Part shown: positions 1 to 13,269 of the stretch, piece after piece
Layout: each line of letters opens with the position of its first letter
Numbering within the stretch: the stretch's first letter is position 1
Assembly (NCBI GenBank): GCA_030141605.1
Contig: JAQGDQ010000024.1
Span: forward strand, 761,501-825,500
Direction of reading: 5' to 3'
DNA length: 64,000 nt
Origin: Tubiluchus corallicola
Taxonomy: Eukaryota > Priapulida > Priapulimorpha > Priapulimorphida > Tubiluchidae
Position numbers and translations under genes: made by a program
The notes under the pieces: model-generated
Database searches by the model: none
Seen by the model: only the letters and a program-made list of their open reading frames with translations
What the model was told of the DNA's origin: nothing

Positions 1-639
1 TTCTTCATTAGCTGTCTTTAAATATCTCCTTCACACCTTAGAGCACCTGGGGCATTTATAGCTGTGCATGTGTATGATACGATGACGAAGTCACCTTCGC
101 CACGGTCTGAGCAGGTGAGTTAGGTGCAATTGTACCGTATCCAGAATGTTTGCCAAGGATGCTTTGAAACTTGTAAAGTTTGCACGACAACTTTTCACTA
201 TCAAAAATAATTGCGGGTGTCCACCATGTCAAACCAACTCTTTACTGGTGCCTACTTTTTTCTCTGACAGGGTCAAACCAGAACTCAACGCCAGTGTACT
301 CGTTCAAAATTGATATAGTACGTGAAAACGGACGTTCACGATTACACAACCATAAGTATATCCTACCTACTTACCGACCTTCTACCCAATTACTTACTAC
401 TTTGAAATACATGCACACCAAAACGTGAAAGCAGGTGGCACACATGCACCCTTCAACCTCTTGTTGGAATGGGGTCTAACGTTAAGCTACATGATCAGTT
501 GTCAATACATGTGAAAAGAAATGATAAAAAAAGGTTAAAACACGTGAAGCAAAAGAAATGTGAACAATGTAAAAAGTAGTACGTCTGAACTTTTCAATTA
601 ACTTTTTAATCCCTTTAGGCTTGGTTTGCCTCGTACAGC
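1..639. other. Non-coding sequence, nothing recognised
   Basis: No frame shows codon structure or a known domain. The sequence is mixed and AT-rich with no obvious repeat. It could be intron or 3' flank of the minus-strand ZFHX gene. Confidence 0.5.
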
Positions 640-1060
640 GGATATTTATTTAAATATTGATTAGAGCATTTCAAATCCCCCCAGTTGCCAAGCTGTAATT
701 GATGCAATTAACTACGATCATCAGCCTTGGTCTAAGTCTATTCACACTGCTGCACACATTAATTTGCAACTAATCATCGCCGCCCGTTTGTTTCGATGCA
801 AATTCCTTATCTTGATAAATTTGAAATTTGACTAATTGCCGGCCTGTTGTTAGCCGCACAAAAGCTCGCATGACTTGTAGATTAATGCCCCGCTATTAAG
901 CCGGCTCTGCTGTAATTTTCATTACAACTTATTCTGCCAATCACGTAAAAGCTGGTGATTTATGAAAGAACTAATTACGATGCACACATGCAGACATTAG
1001 CGCTCTCTACAAAGAGCGATGTATTCTGGTTAAAGTCGAGTTAACTTCACTAATTTAATA
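640..1060. promoter_or_regulatory. Candidate conserved non-coding enhancer block
   Basis: The block is non-repetitive, more GC-balanced than its surroundings and dense in homeodomain cores. It holds GCCAAGCTGTAATT at 687-700, CAATTAACT just after it, an octamer ATGCAAAT at 796-803, and several TAAT/ATTA sites up to 1060. No coding frame is visible. The enhancer call is inferred from motif density and from the position beside a developmental homeobox gene; conservation could not be tested. Confidence 0.3.
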
Positions 1061-4000
1061 AACGAGCAGCAATTCACTTTCATTCTCGAGCGGTTGAAAC
1101 AACACAGGAAAATATACATGTACAAGACTGGATCCGCTCTCCGGAAATCAAACAGTTCAATGTGTCAATCGCAAAGACAAAAATTAAAAAGAAAATAAAA
1201 AACCATTCTAAGTCACGTTACTGCTAGGCAATCAGAATAAAATTGACGAAAACGTGATGCAGGTAGCTTAAAAAACTGTTGCTGATCTTGTTGGGCAGTT
1301 CATCCCAGCCAACTGTTGCAGATAACTGTCTCTCCAGTGGCGTGGTTTCTCCAGAAAAATCCTAAACAACCACATCCCTCTGCTCTTATGCACACAGTAA
1401 AAATGGAAGGAAACAAAGCGAGGGAAAACGGCTAAGTTTTATCTGTTAATTTCGATTCAGTGAAGGGCAGGGTTGCCCTTTTTGCCAAGAAGTTCGCCAC
1501 ATATATATGTTGCATGCAGAGAACGGATTCTCCTAACACCTATAAAAAACAAAGGCAAACATACAAACAAATAAATAAACAAACACAAGACGAGGCGCAA
1601 ACACATAAATGTTAATGTTAGTCATTAACAAACTACGTAACCAAGCTTTTGACTGTTGCTGTGTGTAGCTAGTCTTTTGTTTCAAGATATCGTCATCTCG
1701 TCACAAAGCCGCAACCATAACAAACTGAAATGACTAAATATGGATGTTGTAATTTGGGAATAAATTTGAATACATATATTTTCGTTGTAACTAGATCTGG
1801 TCATATCAAGTAGTAGAACCTAAATGTTAGCTACGAAATTTTCAAAATGAGGAAGATACTTGCGAACCTTCTCACCACTTGGCCATAGAAAGTTAATCAG
1901 TATCGTTACGCTAAGGGTAATTCCGCCCCTTCTTCCTATATGCTTTGCTATTCCTATAGGAATTTGTGGTTTTCGAATAGATCGGGTCATTTGCATATTG
2001 CAATCAAGAATCAATCACCAGAATAAATTGGCTAACAATTAAATTAGACTGCAAGTCTGCTTGGGAAAAAAATGAAACCCATTAGCATTCTAAGACATGA
2101 AAAAAGCAACGCATTAAAAAAATAACAGAAATGATCAAAATCAAAACGATAGTCCGCCAATAAATTAGTGAACAATTTGGGAAGAAAGAAATGTTCATTT
2201 TGAGGAAAACAATTCCAATGCAATATTTCTGCACTTACGCAAAACAAATTACTTCATGTTAAAAGCAAATAACTGAAAAAAATTTTGTATGATACAATTT
2301 CCCGCACTCTTGAGAAATACTGATTTGGCATCCAGTGCAACCTAATGAATAGAAGATCGTAGGCTTCTTGGAAGGGCGTAGCTGAAGCCCTTTGATCATT
2401 ATTTCTATGAACCATGGTAAAAAGTGGGATAGCTGTACGGTTGATATTCATAATTGAAACAATTATCTAACCACGAATGCGATCTTCACAAATTGACTAC
2501 ATCTAACTTGAACTAACGCAGCCATAACTGGCAGGTATCTGCTACCTTAACCCCGCTGACGAAGTGCAAAATGTTTTTTTGTCGATCCACTTGACTCTGA
2601 TTTGTGGTCAACCATCCAATCTCTTGTGCATTGAAGATTTGTTGACATACATTAAATTTCTTATAACTACTTTTACAAAAAGTGATGTCACGATATTCTT
2701 CAAATGATTTTTAAGTGGTGACAGTTCTTGGGTACATTCCTGTTGCCCCAGTTTCTGTTTTACCATGGACATTCTTAGATGCAAGACAGGAATTCCAAAT
2801 CCAACTTTTTACTAATTTGTAGTTTTACTGTTAACTTACAACCCCATATGCTTGAAGAAGAACATCAACTGAATTACCAACAAATGCTCTTTATGTTCAG
2901 CTAATTCACCAAGTTAGACACTGAGCTCTATTTTTCTGAACCTAAGCTCATATTCTTCATTGTCTTATCTTGAAAGATTTCATGAAGTACTTCATGGCTT
3001 TTGTTAAGGGCGATGTGTATGAAAAAATATCATCTCAGAAAATGTTTGACACAACGAAAAATTAATAGACAAGATGAGAAAATTAAAATGCTGTCAACGA
3101 CTTCTATGTTGAAAAAGGACCTACTTCCCGCAGGCATGTATACAAGACTTGCAAATGCATTTTTCAACTATAATCACGCGTTCGTTTAATTAAAAACCAC
3201 CCTTTGAGCGAGTCTCATAACAGACGGGTTTCCGAGGCATGTCGCATTACTAGTCTGGTTTCGTCTTCTTCAGTTTGTCTCATTCGAACCACACATATCT
3301 CATATTACTGTAATAGGCAAGAAAATGTCAGAATTAATAATCTACGATCAGTGCAGAGATGCGGAAAGGATCGTGTTTAGTAAAGGCGTCATGAAGACAT
3401 TCAAAAACCAACATATTTATATGTATTTTCATGGAATCCATTTAGTATAGGTTATTCAATAAAAACATGCTAGATCTAGAAAGGTTCTAGAATTAGTCTA
3501 AAACTACTCTAAAATTATAGCAAAATATACCAGTTAGAAGTTTCTAAATTAGCATGTTGAGGAAAAAGGAATTTAAAATTTTTAGAAACATTAGTGACGA
3601 GTTAAAAATCATTTGCAAAATATGACACTATATAAAAGAATATGAAGTCGGAATACTTTGAATTGTTTTGAGCATATAGACAAGTATAGGTAAGGGAAAA
3701 TTTTAATTTCAAAGAGGAATTACACAACAAAACATTCGTCGCTGCTATATTAACGCTACTTCTGCAGCGTCACACCACCGTCAGGCAAGCGTGCAAGTTT
3801 AGCAACATTACCCAGGCAAACAATCGACATTTGGCGAATAATATGAACCACTATAATTGCGCTGACATTATATAGGACTGTAAAACGCACTCATTAAAAT
3901 CATTAAGTCGGGTTTATATAGTTCAAGTTGAATTCAAACATCGCAATTAGTAACATGTATTACATTACAGCACTCGGCTGCCTCATTGATCTAGCATGTA

Positions 4001-4319
4001 AATCTGTCTGGGTCATGCATTTACAATGATGACGGGGAAAGTGTTGCATGGCTTCTGTTGGGTCAAGGAGGCTAAGCCAGGAAGATACGGGTTAGCACTG
4101 TATTGAACGAAATTCAGCTCATCAGTAAAGGACTAGTTAAATCAGAGAAGGCTAAATATATTTGGTTTTTTCTTGCTTATAACAATCTTTATATGATAAC
4201 ACTCGTCTTAATTATGCATAGGTTTGGGGAATAGCAAATATTACGTTTATAGTATAATCATACAATATCACAAAGAAAAATGAAATTCAAACCCAAGTGA
4301 GAAAGTGGAATCCAAATTG
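1061..4319. other. Non-coding sequence, nothing recognised
   Basis: AT-rich intronic or intergenic sequence with short A/T runs, including an A-rich stretch near 1560-1590. Open frames are short, with no domain or codon bias. An ATTTGCAT octamer lies near 1988. Confidence 0.5.
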
Positions 4320-4730
4320 AGGTCTCACAGGACAGGTTAGGACAATAAGGTAGAATGGAATGTGATGAGGGATAGGACAGGATAAGAAGGGACATGAGGA
4401 CGAAATAGGCTAGGATGAAATAAGATAGGACAGGATAAGATAGAACAGGACAGGACTTAACAAGATAGGATAAGTGTGGATAGGATAGGATAGGATAGGA
4501 TAGGATAGGATAGGATAGGATAGGATAGGATAGGATAGGATAGGATAGGATAGGATAGGATAGGATAGGATAGGAAAGGATAGCATAGGATAGGATAGGA
4601 TAGGATAAGATAGGATAGGATAGGATAGGATAGGATAGGATAGGATAGGATAGGATAGGATAGGATAGGATAGGATAGGATAGGATAGGACAGAACAGGA
4701 CAGGGCAGGATAGGATAAAAGTGTTTATCT
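4320..4730. repeat. (TAGGA)n pentanucleotide microsatellite
   Basis: The core from about 4478 to 4690 is nearly perfect TAGGA, with interruptions near 4576 (GGAAAGGATAGCATAGG) and 4606 (TAAGATAGG). Degenerate units (CAGGA, TAAGA, CAGAA) extend on both sides from about 4320 and to 4720, the pattern of a decaying array edge. The complementary strand reads open as a repeated Ile-Leu-Ser-Tyr-Pro peptide because TCCTA contains no stop in any phase. This is not a gene. Confidence 0.95.
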
Positions 4731-7059
4731 TATCTAACACTGATACAGGCAAGACCGAGTTAAAGCTGAAGATAAGACAAATAAGTTTTGACATTTCTGA
4801 TCATAAAATTCTCTACCTTAATTACGTTTACGTATGGGAGTAACCGTTTTTTAGTATAAGCATGTCGCACAGTTGAAAATAAAAATCGAGTGAAAAATCG
4901 GAATCGAAGTTCGACTTACGATCAACCTTTTCTCTAAACTGCTAAAAATATACACATAAATTTGAAGAAGTCAACAGTAGTTGTACGAATTACGGAACTA
5001 GATAGCTGATAAGGTCGTTATGTCTACTTGCAAAATGTCACCCTTTGACAAGTCTGCCATCTTCGCAGCAGGTACGTGGTGGGCCAAAGATTTCTGAGAG
5101 CATTAATTCGCTTTTCTGCGCCCTCTGACTGTTTTATCATAGACAAAGCGAATATATCTAGATAGAGAAGCCAGCAGACACTGTGTACATTACATTACTT
5201 TGCACAATATCATGTTTTATTTTGACAAGGTATTTCCATGTTTGTTCAGTTCGTTTCTGATCAAGTCTGCAACAAACAGTATAAGCTGAAGCCAGACGAG
5301 TACTTAGTAAAGTCTGAATCAATGCATTCATTTGACTAAAACGGCTTTCTTATCTTTGTGCACGTGATAACGTCAGGAAAGTCATTCCGGAACCGTCAAA
5401 GTGTGAGAGAAAAAAATGAAGTAACAAAAAACACAACAGAAAAATTTGAATACAGCTCAGAACAAATACCAAAAGCAGGATTAGAGCAGGATGGTTCAAT
5501 CTTGGCCTTCTAATAAAACAAAGAACAGAAGTTTGGTTAAATAGGAAGCTGCAAATGAGCAGTTGAATAAATTAGGAAGGATGCGCCTGGGGCTAGATAA
5601 AGGCCACTTCACCGTGGAATGTGCTTGCAAAGATTTTCAGGCAATGTCCGGCATTTTTAGGCATTCCAATACCATAATGTTCCAATACATTCATTCCTTT
5701 ACAGATTTGACAGTGCAAGTTTTATTTATAACGAACATTGAGAGATGGAAAGAGGAATCTCTCATTAATTTTGCATCCCTGAATCGACGCCGAAAAAGCG
5801 AACCGCTGGACGGCAACCGACACGCACAAAAAGTCGTCGTGTTTTAATGGATAATCCGTCGCGTCTAGACCAGTTAAAAACTGCTTTGTGTCAGTTTGCA
5901 ATGCTAGCATTTCTTTTTACATAAAGTGCTTCAATCCCCGATTTCATTCGGCATCACGTGATAATCAATTCTAGAGAAGCCACGCACTGCTGAAGGGCCT
6001 GAAGCTGGTATGCACTGAAAATGACAGCAGTATTTCAATACGGAGAAATGTGAGGATAATTAATTCCTATTTTACCAAGAGCCGAGATTGCATAAAATGT
6101 AATTGAGCAAAAAATATGAGCTAAATTATTATTACCACGGTTATTGTTGCTACGGAAACGGGGAATCAAATTAGGAGTTTGCGAAAGAGACTATGGAAGA
6201 GAGAGAGGGGAAGCTCCAGAAATTAAATTAAACAAGGAAGGTGGTGTGTGGGAGTATATTAACATCAACGTGCGCTATAAAGCACGTAAAATGTATATCG
6301 GATATTGTATATGAAGCGATGTTTGTTTCCTTCCTCAAGGAGGCAATCTTGCGCCCATGTTATGTGCACGCCCCAATAAAACTCATTTATAAGATAAACA
6401 CGAATCGTAAATCTTCTCATTTCTTGGCTACCGTAGTCGGACAGAAATCGTGCTTTTCATTTTACACATAATAATTACTGTCTGAAAGTTAAGCAGTCGA
6501 TAATAAGTTTTCCAGTGCACCATATTTCAACGTCTTACAGTCATTAGTCTGATTTACAGACGAACAATTATCTGCGACAAAACAGAACCGCCAGGAAAAA
6601 TAAATACCCGACAACCAATCATCCATTTTTCATCAGTTTAATCTCTGGGTATGAGAGCGTGCATAATTTTAACGCTGATTATGTGAAGCAGCTGCGCTTT
6701 GAGCACGTTTTCCTAGCAGTAATTGCACTAAAAACATTCGAGGACATTAAATTTCAGCCAAAGAAAAGGAAAACTCACGCCCCAGTATTTTTCATAAAAA
6801 AATTAGCGAATCAAGTCAAAGCGTGCAAAACAGCAAAACCAAAAGTTAAATGTTAAGTAAAAAAATCAGAATTTACGTTAGCATGGAAGTAAACACCAGA
6901 TACCAAGGGAGTTGTATCAGATGAAGGAAAACACGTCCGTGTCACCCACTCTGGTATCAGTATTACTCATCATCAAAAAGTGTGAAGCCAAGTAGTTATA
7001 GAGTGGCTTATCCTGGCTCGACGCAGCTATTAAATGCATAAACGCTATTTAGCTAATTC
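4731..7059. other. Non-coding sequence, nothing recognised
   Basis: AT-rich non-coding sequence. Open frames near 5563-5847 and 6241-6471 are under 100 codons and have no recognisable domain, signal or splice context. A purine-rich tract (GAGAGAGAGGGGAAG) lies near 6197. Confidence 0.45.
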
Positions 7060-7520
7060 CACTATTTTTTCTCTGTCTTCGTGACACCATTACTCATTGA
7101 GATGAGGAAGAATTTGACAAGGCGCATAACTTCACATTGTCATCTGTCTCGTCTGTAACAGAAGCCAGACGCCATTCTTTTAGTACCTGCCCTGTGATTT
7201 GCCTACTAATGAGAATTACCGCTGACTCATCACATGCAAGTTAACCCTTTCCGCCCCACCCACCGCCATTATTCTTACTGCGAATCACGACGGCTTGGTC
7301 TCCCGAGGGTCGGCAAAAGGGTTAAACTACACAGGATTTTGATTCGCATGCAAATCTTAGCCTGATTTGTATTGCAGATGAAAAGAGTATTAGTTGTTTT
7401 TGAAGGAAATAGAAGCGCGGACAGCATCGGGAGACCCGAGCGACGGAGATTGATGCTGGACAGATTTACAGGGTCTTAGCAGTCGGTCTGATTAGTAGGA
7501 AATGAAGCCCATTTCAATTC
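7060..7520. promoter_or_regulatory. Candidate regulatory block
   Basis: The sequence is mixed and relatively GC-rich. It contains an AP-1-like TGACTCA at 7223-7229, an octamer ATGCAAAT at 7348-7355 and several CpGs. Part of it (7241-7325) is better read as a short TTAA-flanked inverted-repeat element, so the regulatory reading applies mainly to the flanks. Conservation was not tested. Confidence 0.22.
7241..7325. mobile_element. Short TTAA-flanked inverted-repeat element (piggyBac-type MITE candidate)
   Basis: TTAACCCTTT at 7241-7250 is the exact reverse complement of AAAGGGTTAA at 7316-7325. Read as TTAA target-site copies, the inside is a 77-bp element starting CCCTTTCCGCC and ending GGCAAAAGGG. 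TTAA target duplication and C-rich terminal repeats are known piggyBac-superfamily hallmarks. The element is non-coding and the terminal match is short, so chance is not excluded. A lone TTAACCCTTTCC also occurs at about 60677 without a visible partner. Confidence 0.35.
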
Positions 7521-8264
7521 CATGCAAGCATTGTTACAGACAACGTAAATTACGTAATTTAAACAGTTCGAAGCCAGCTGCGCAATGTGGGCTTCTTATG
7601 GAAAAAACAGCAAAATATTTTTCTGACTTCAATAAATTTGTTTAAGTTAAAACATTACAAAAATTTTATTACGGTCTCTTTACGCCTTCGTCTATGTTTA
7701 ACATCCATTAAATGAGAAGAGTAGCACGTTGCATGCGAGCGTAGTAATTTTCCTGGTGAGTGCCGACTGCGCATGGATACGCCCAGATAGTGTCCATTTG
7801 TCTGACACTTTGTAGTACACGTGACGCTGATTGCTAACAAGTTGATGTGATAAACGAGATGTAGCGATAAAGACGCTACGCTTACAAGCACAAAGAGGAG
7901 AAAAAATGGCGAGTTTAAGAAAACTGTAACAAGATAAAGATGATGCAAATTCATACGTATCTTGTAAATGTCACACCTGGGGTAAAAGAGAAAGAAGACA
8001 GGAGAGGGACAAGCTGCAGGAGAGATAAAGAAAAAGAGGAAGATTAAAGAGACCAAGAGAGAAATGGACAGAGAGAAGGGGTAGAAGGAGAGGGGAGGGA
8101 GAAAACAGAGTGATAGAGAAAGGGACAGAAAAGTGGTTGGCTATTTTTGATTTAACGCTTTATTTCGAATCAAATGCATAGTCACGCACAAATAAAAAAA
8201 AAACTTACACCACAATTACATGATATTTACAACATTACATACTATATACACAAAAAATAAAAAT

Positions 8265-8265
<1 letters not shown>
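7521..8265. other. Non-coding, purine-rich towards the right end
   Basis: From about 7980 to 8130 the plus strand is strongly purine-rich (AGAGA/GGAGA). This makes a hydrophobic-looking 133-codon open frame on the other strand (7655-8056) that I do not accept as a gene. Confidence 0.5.
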
Positions 8266-8268
<3 letters not shown>

Positions 8269-8345
<77 letters not shown>

Positions 8346-8380
8346 GAAAGCGAGGGAGAGAGGAAGAGAGAAAGACCTTT
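8269..8380. repeat. (AG)n dinucleotide microsatellite
   Basis: Perfect AG from about 8269 to 8335, then imperfect AG/AAAG/GGAG to about 8380. It is open in several frames on both strands as Arg-Glu or Ser-Leu repeats, which are artefacts. Confidence 0.95.
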
Positions 8381-9559
8381 CGAGCATAAGACCATTAAGA
8401 TCAAAAATTCTGAAGCTGTTTATCAAACTGATTTTCACACATGTATGTACTTCTGTTAAGGTAAGTTCAATGCGTCATTTTTGACATTGCTTCAAAATGG
8501 GTGTTATAGAAAGGGTAAAAATTTTTATATTTGAACAAAATCATCTTTTCAGGTGATAAATGAGAAGAAATAGAGAGGTGTTTAGAAAATGATTTCCACG
8601 CTGTCAACAATCGGCTGCTTCATTATAGCGATGAGAAGAGGTTGAATGGAAAGCAATGAGCCTGTATACAAATTCAACGCCATCTTCACACATGCTTTTT
8701 AAACGCAAACAAACATCAGCAAAGTACATCAGGCGTTGATTGCACATATTCAGCATTGCAATCCATACGTCGTCTCCGCATGAATCCAGAATTCTGTTAC
8801 AAATTAGTTTCATTATTCCAGATTCTCTATGTGCAGCTCGGGACATTTCAATAAGTAGAAATTCTATCCTGTGAATGGCTAAATTACATACGCGAGAATA
8901 GGCGCCCTCGAAAATTTACAAGAAAAGAGTTACTGAAGGCCACGCATGTAGTGGCAAGACTGAAGTTTGTCTTGATCTGAAGATGTGATCTAGTACCCCC
9001 ACTTCATTAAATACATTAACCTCGTTTTTATAAGCATCAAAAACGCAAATCTTCATTTTGCATTGTAGTTCTCAGCTTATGTATAACAGTAACAGTGTCG
9101 TACAACCAACATCTGTTCCCTGAAACATTTACGCATTTTATTAAAGACGGCCGACAAAAATATACTGATTTTGAGTTAAGTAACATGCTAAACGCAATGT
9201 TTTCCAAATTCTTAAGACGCGGCACAGGGTAGACCTAATACATCACAAGGCGTAAGAATTTTATTTGCACTTTCAAAGCAGGCAAAAATCACACAAACAA
9301 CCATCAAACATCTAAAAAAACAACCTGGTGCTGAATAATTAAAAAAAGACTTAATTTTTCCTTTCTCGTGGACGTCTCTTTCCTGGGATAAAACGTTTCG
9401 GCTTTTAACATCAGAAGTTCAGATTTTCAAAACATGTTCTGCATGTTCTCACCAGAGAGAAACAGAGAAACTAGTCCAATCATGATGATGGTACAAATCC
9501 ACAATTAAAACCAAGTTTTGAAATCAAAGTTGAAAAACAGGAAATGTGAAAAAGTTGGA
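8381..9559. other. Non-coding sequence, nothing recognised
   Basis: AT-rich. The minus-strand open frame at 8604-8846 has no recognisable domain and no splice signals I would trust. Confidence 0.45.
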
Positions 9560-9569
9560 ACAACAGTCT

Positions 9570-9642
9570 GTATTTGAACCAGGGACCCTTCTGCTTACAG
9601 GACAGCGCCATAAATTTATGCTAGACTACCGTGTTTCTCAGC
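9570..9642 (-). repeat. tRNA-like sequence (SINE head or tRNA pseudogene)
   Basis: On the minus strand a 5' part reading GGTAGTCTAGCA is followed by an anticodon-arm-like stretch and then GGGTCCCTGGTTCAAATAC, which fits a Pol III B box (GGTTCRANNCC). The anticodon stem does not pair well and no acceptor stem closes, so it is not a working tRNA. The most likely origin is an old tRNA-derived SINE; I could not define its body or tail. Confidence 0.4.
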
Positions 9643-11700
9643 GATCAAAACAGTCCAAATATATATAGCTTGCCTGCCAGTTTAGCATTCCCAGTAATTA
9701 CAAATAATTATTTTAATTACGATCACCATAGTGCTCAATTTTCACAGAATTAAGAATTAAAATGCCAAAATTGGATTTAAAATAACTGCCGTAATACAAA
9801 ATTCCCCTCGCCAATCTATTATATTTTTGAAGTGCATATTTAAAGAAGTCATTACTTAAATCTTTTATTAGCATTTCTCCTTGTGTTATGCATTTGAGAC
9901 AACCTTGACGACTTTGGGTGACATTTGCAAATGCCAGCCTTGTAGCTAATAAAATCTCATTGCGTAAAACATTGGCAGACATTTTGCCAAAGACACTGCA
10001 GCAAAATTGACGAAATGCAAACCAGCCTGCTCTCATCCGCACGTCATTATCAAAGAGATTTCACGCTACAGTAGAGATCAAACAGTATGGATGAACTTTT
10101 GCAAATAGACAAGAACAAATATTAAAATCTGTGGGATTATTTATAACGAATGAGGCTGATCAAGCGGGTTTTAGGACGTTAGTTTTAATTTGGCAAGGTT
10201 TTAATCATATATGCTGCAGTGCGTTTGTTCTATACGAGTCTTAAGCTCGTGTAATGGAATCTATACACAGTACAATGAACTGGATAAAGTGCGGCGTAAG
10301 AAACGATTATCGCTGCAACTGTAGTCGACTCAGGGAAACTAACCAGAACGAATAAATTTCGACTTAATTGAAAACACGTAAATACATAGATGGCTAAATA
10401 CTGGCTCTGAGACAATACTTTTTACAAGCAGTTTGTGAAATTTACAAAAGGAAAAATCTTTAGTCAACAGGAAAATCGAACAAAGTCGAACAAAATCGTT
10501 GTGTCTATGTCGTGTTCACAATTTTTATTTTGACTTGGGGTCAAATTTTGCAAAATAGTCGCAGGCAGCAAATGCTAAGAGGACTAAATCTACTACGGAC
10601 CAAAGCGGACTGCCATATCTACTACCAGTGTATTACCATTAAAAACATCCGAGAAATTCTCTACAGACAAAAATGTGATAAAATTATTTCGTCTTAAAAT
10701 GAAGTAGTTTGTTATCGAGTTATCCGGCCCTCTGCGGCCGAACTCTTCCGGGAGATGCATATGACATGTAAAAATCATCAATTTTCCTAGAAAAGCAGCC
10801 ATATTATCACCCGTGAGATCCGACAATAATGGACGCATAGAAAAATTCAGACATATTAATAGCATTTGTGAGACAATAAGCAAAACCGGAAAGCGCGTGC
10901 ACATCAGTAATAAGGGTATAAGCTTATAAAATATACATTATAATTCAATGCAGCATTTGGAGGCTTTTATAAGCTGCTCGACCATTAGCGCGAGCGGTTT
11001 TCTTGCTTTAGCAAAATCTATAGATTCGCACTAAATGGTAATATTTTGTATTTGCACTTTGCAGGAAGTTGAGGAATGGAAAGAGAACACATCACAAAGA
11101 TGCAGAAACGAGTTATAAATAAATTAGCAGCGGTGCGAATGAAGGAGTAAAAAAGTAGATGCAACGGATCATTAGTAAAATGTATCGAAGCATGATATAG
11201 AAAGAAAAACATGCATGAGAAAATTTCCTAAGAAAAGGCAAATCATCAGTAAACCAAGACACAAAAGGTTATGTTCTCTATTTACTAGCACTAGATTTTC
11301 TTTCTAACAGCACTGAAAGTTTCTGGTACTGAAATGCCTTTAAACAAGTGGCCCGGATGCCCGAAATAGTAGTAGCTCAGAAACGTTATAATATTATGAA
11401 TAATTTTGACCACGAAAACCGAATCAAACATCAATGTAATTTTTAAATCACAAAGTTAGGGCATTTTAATGACTTTTTGGTATAGTCATTTCTGTGACCT
11501 GTAAGCGCACAGCAAAGTAAGGATGAGTTTTTAACATGCTGGTGTGATGGGTTTGGAACAGAAGCCATTTAGCACCAAAATATGAATCACTAGCCAACTT
11601 GGACAAAAAGTAGTCAAAAAATTGACAATAACGTTAAAGTACTAACAGAGTTGAAAAAAACAAATATTACGACAATTACTAACATCACTGAAATCAATAC
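9643..11700. other. Non-coding sequence, nothing recognised
   Basis: AT-rich. A 109-codon minus-strand frame (9713-10042) and a 103-codon frame (10593-10904) have no domain, compositional bias or convincing splice context. Confidence 0.45.
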
Positions 11701-11770
11701 TGGTGCTCGCGAGATTCGAACTGGAAGCCCACGTAAGAGCACCACGACACTTTACCACCCGGACATGCAG
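11701..11770 (-). repeat. tRNA-like sequence with A-box- and B-box-like motifs
   Basis: The minus strand reads GGGTGGTAAAGTG (A-box-like), then an anticodon-like CTCTTAC, then CCAGTTCGAATCTCG (B-box-like GTTCGAATC), and ends GCGAGCACCA. The spacing is tRNA-like, but the anticodon stem does not pair. A tRNA-derived SINE head or tRNA pseudogene is the best reading. It has the same orientation as the tRNA-like sequence near 9570-9642. Confidence 0.45.
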
Positions 11771-12766
11771 TTCTAAAATATGAAATTCAAAATTGTTAAA
11801 AATGAAAATTATTGCACTGCGGTCAAACGTCTAGCCGCCTGCTTATTTAGTTTCAAGAAAGTTGACAATATTTTTACTTAGCCTATAGCATTCTGGAGAA
11901 TTTTGCGATTCCTCAATAAAACTCTTATCAAGAGCTCTCTATGCCCGAAGTTTATAATCTAACTGTAGCTATAGCGCTACAGCGCAATATGCAATAAAGT
12001 ATAAAAATCTTAAGCCTGACAAACTGTCTTTCTCTGCGTCTTAACAGAATAAATAAATCACACATTTCTGAACATAACTGCTCATCTGCAGTCTGGAGGC
12101 ATTGAAGTCAATATTCAATATTCTCTATAGAAAATACAAAACTGCACCCGTAACAGGGTAGATGTAATGAAATCAGCAATCTTGCCTCGCAGCAGATGAA
12201 TGATTTATATTCCGAAGCAAAAATCATTTCAGATCTGCGGACTAGTATATTTGAATGTTAGTTTGTCTGTTGGCTGCATACAAATTAAGGCTGGTGCTGC
12301 AGAGTTGACGGATGCGAGGAGTGACATCTTGGGATGCTGCGGTAACTATGGGCACGCGGATAAAGATACTCATTAAAAACACATTAGCGAATATTTCACT
12401 TGGGAAGTTCGCCATAATTTTTTCTCCCAGCTGAAAGTGAATTTTTCAGTTTTACGAAAATCGCACAAGCCGCAATGATCAGGGATTTACGTCCATTTTT
12501 GGCAAATAGTTTCAAAATATTTTAATTCAGTCCAACAAGTTAACGCTCAACACAGTCAATCTACTGAATCTAGGCAATAAAAGTAAGTTAAACATTAAAA
12601 ACAGTTTATGGATTACAAACAAATGAGATGCAAAAATTGCTGCACTAATCGCGCTAATTTTAATTCAGTAACAAACAGGCGCTAAAATAATGTCTTAACT
12701 ATGCCACTGTTATTACAATAGTTATTATCACCAGCCTGAACTTAATGACTGCATTATTATCATCAA
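11771..12766. other. Non-coding sequence, nothing recognised
   Basis: AT-rich. A GC-richer spot near 12300-12360 contains CGGTAACTATG at about 12343, also found in the repeat copy near 47888. It may be a further, weaker member of that family. Confidence 0.4.
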
Positions 12767-12773
12767 ACACCAC

Positions 12774-12833
<60 letters not shown>

Positions 12834-12916
12834 TAGCATCATCACTACCGTCATCGTCATCACCAACATCATCACCACCACCACCATCATATCATCATCA
12901 TCAATACCATCACATC
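12767..12916. repeat. (ATC)n trinucleotide microsatellite
   Basis: Perfect CAT/ATC units from about 12773 to 12833, then degenerate CAT/CAC/CGT units to about 12916. It reads as poly-Ile or poly-Met in some frames, which are artefacts. Confidence 0.95.
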
Positions 12917-13269
12917 GTCGTAATCGTCGTCATCTTACAACTTCGTTGTTAACACCTCCATGAAGTTTTTGTCTAAAGCTGGTGCTTTTTTCTGACATTT
13001 GCATCAAAGGCTACGTCTGCTATCATTCATTGAACTAGTCAAGGTATTTTTGATATTATCTGTAAAATCTAAAGAGTTTTTTTTGGCTTAAATTAACGCA
13101 AGGTAAGCGAGCAGTTGTGATTAAAATTAATTTTATCCCATGAAGATGTCAATTACGTTGTCTAACTGCTGATGTTTTAGACCAAACAAACAAAATATCA
13201 GCAGCTTGTACGTGAGGGTTAACGAAAGGCATTATGTTGACCAAAAAAAAACAACTTTGGAAAGGAATG
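12917..13269. other. Non-coding sequence, nothing recognised
   Basis: AT-rich, with an ATTTGCAT octamer near 12996 and poly-T and poly-A runs near 13078 and 13243. Confidence 0.45.

Noticed and set aside
4258-4794. 178-codon minus-strand frame rich in ILSYP.
   Set aside because: It is the translation of the (TAGGA)n microsatellite.
7655-8056. 133-codon minus-strand frame with hydrophobic segments.
   Set aside because: The pyrimidine-rich strand gives Phe/Leu/Ser-rich products by composition. No domain or gene context.
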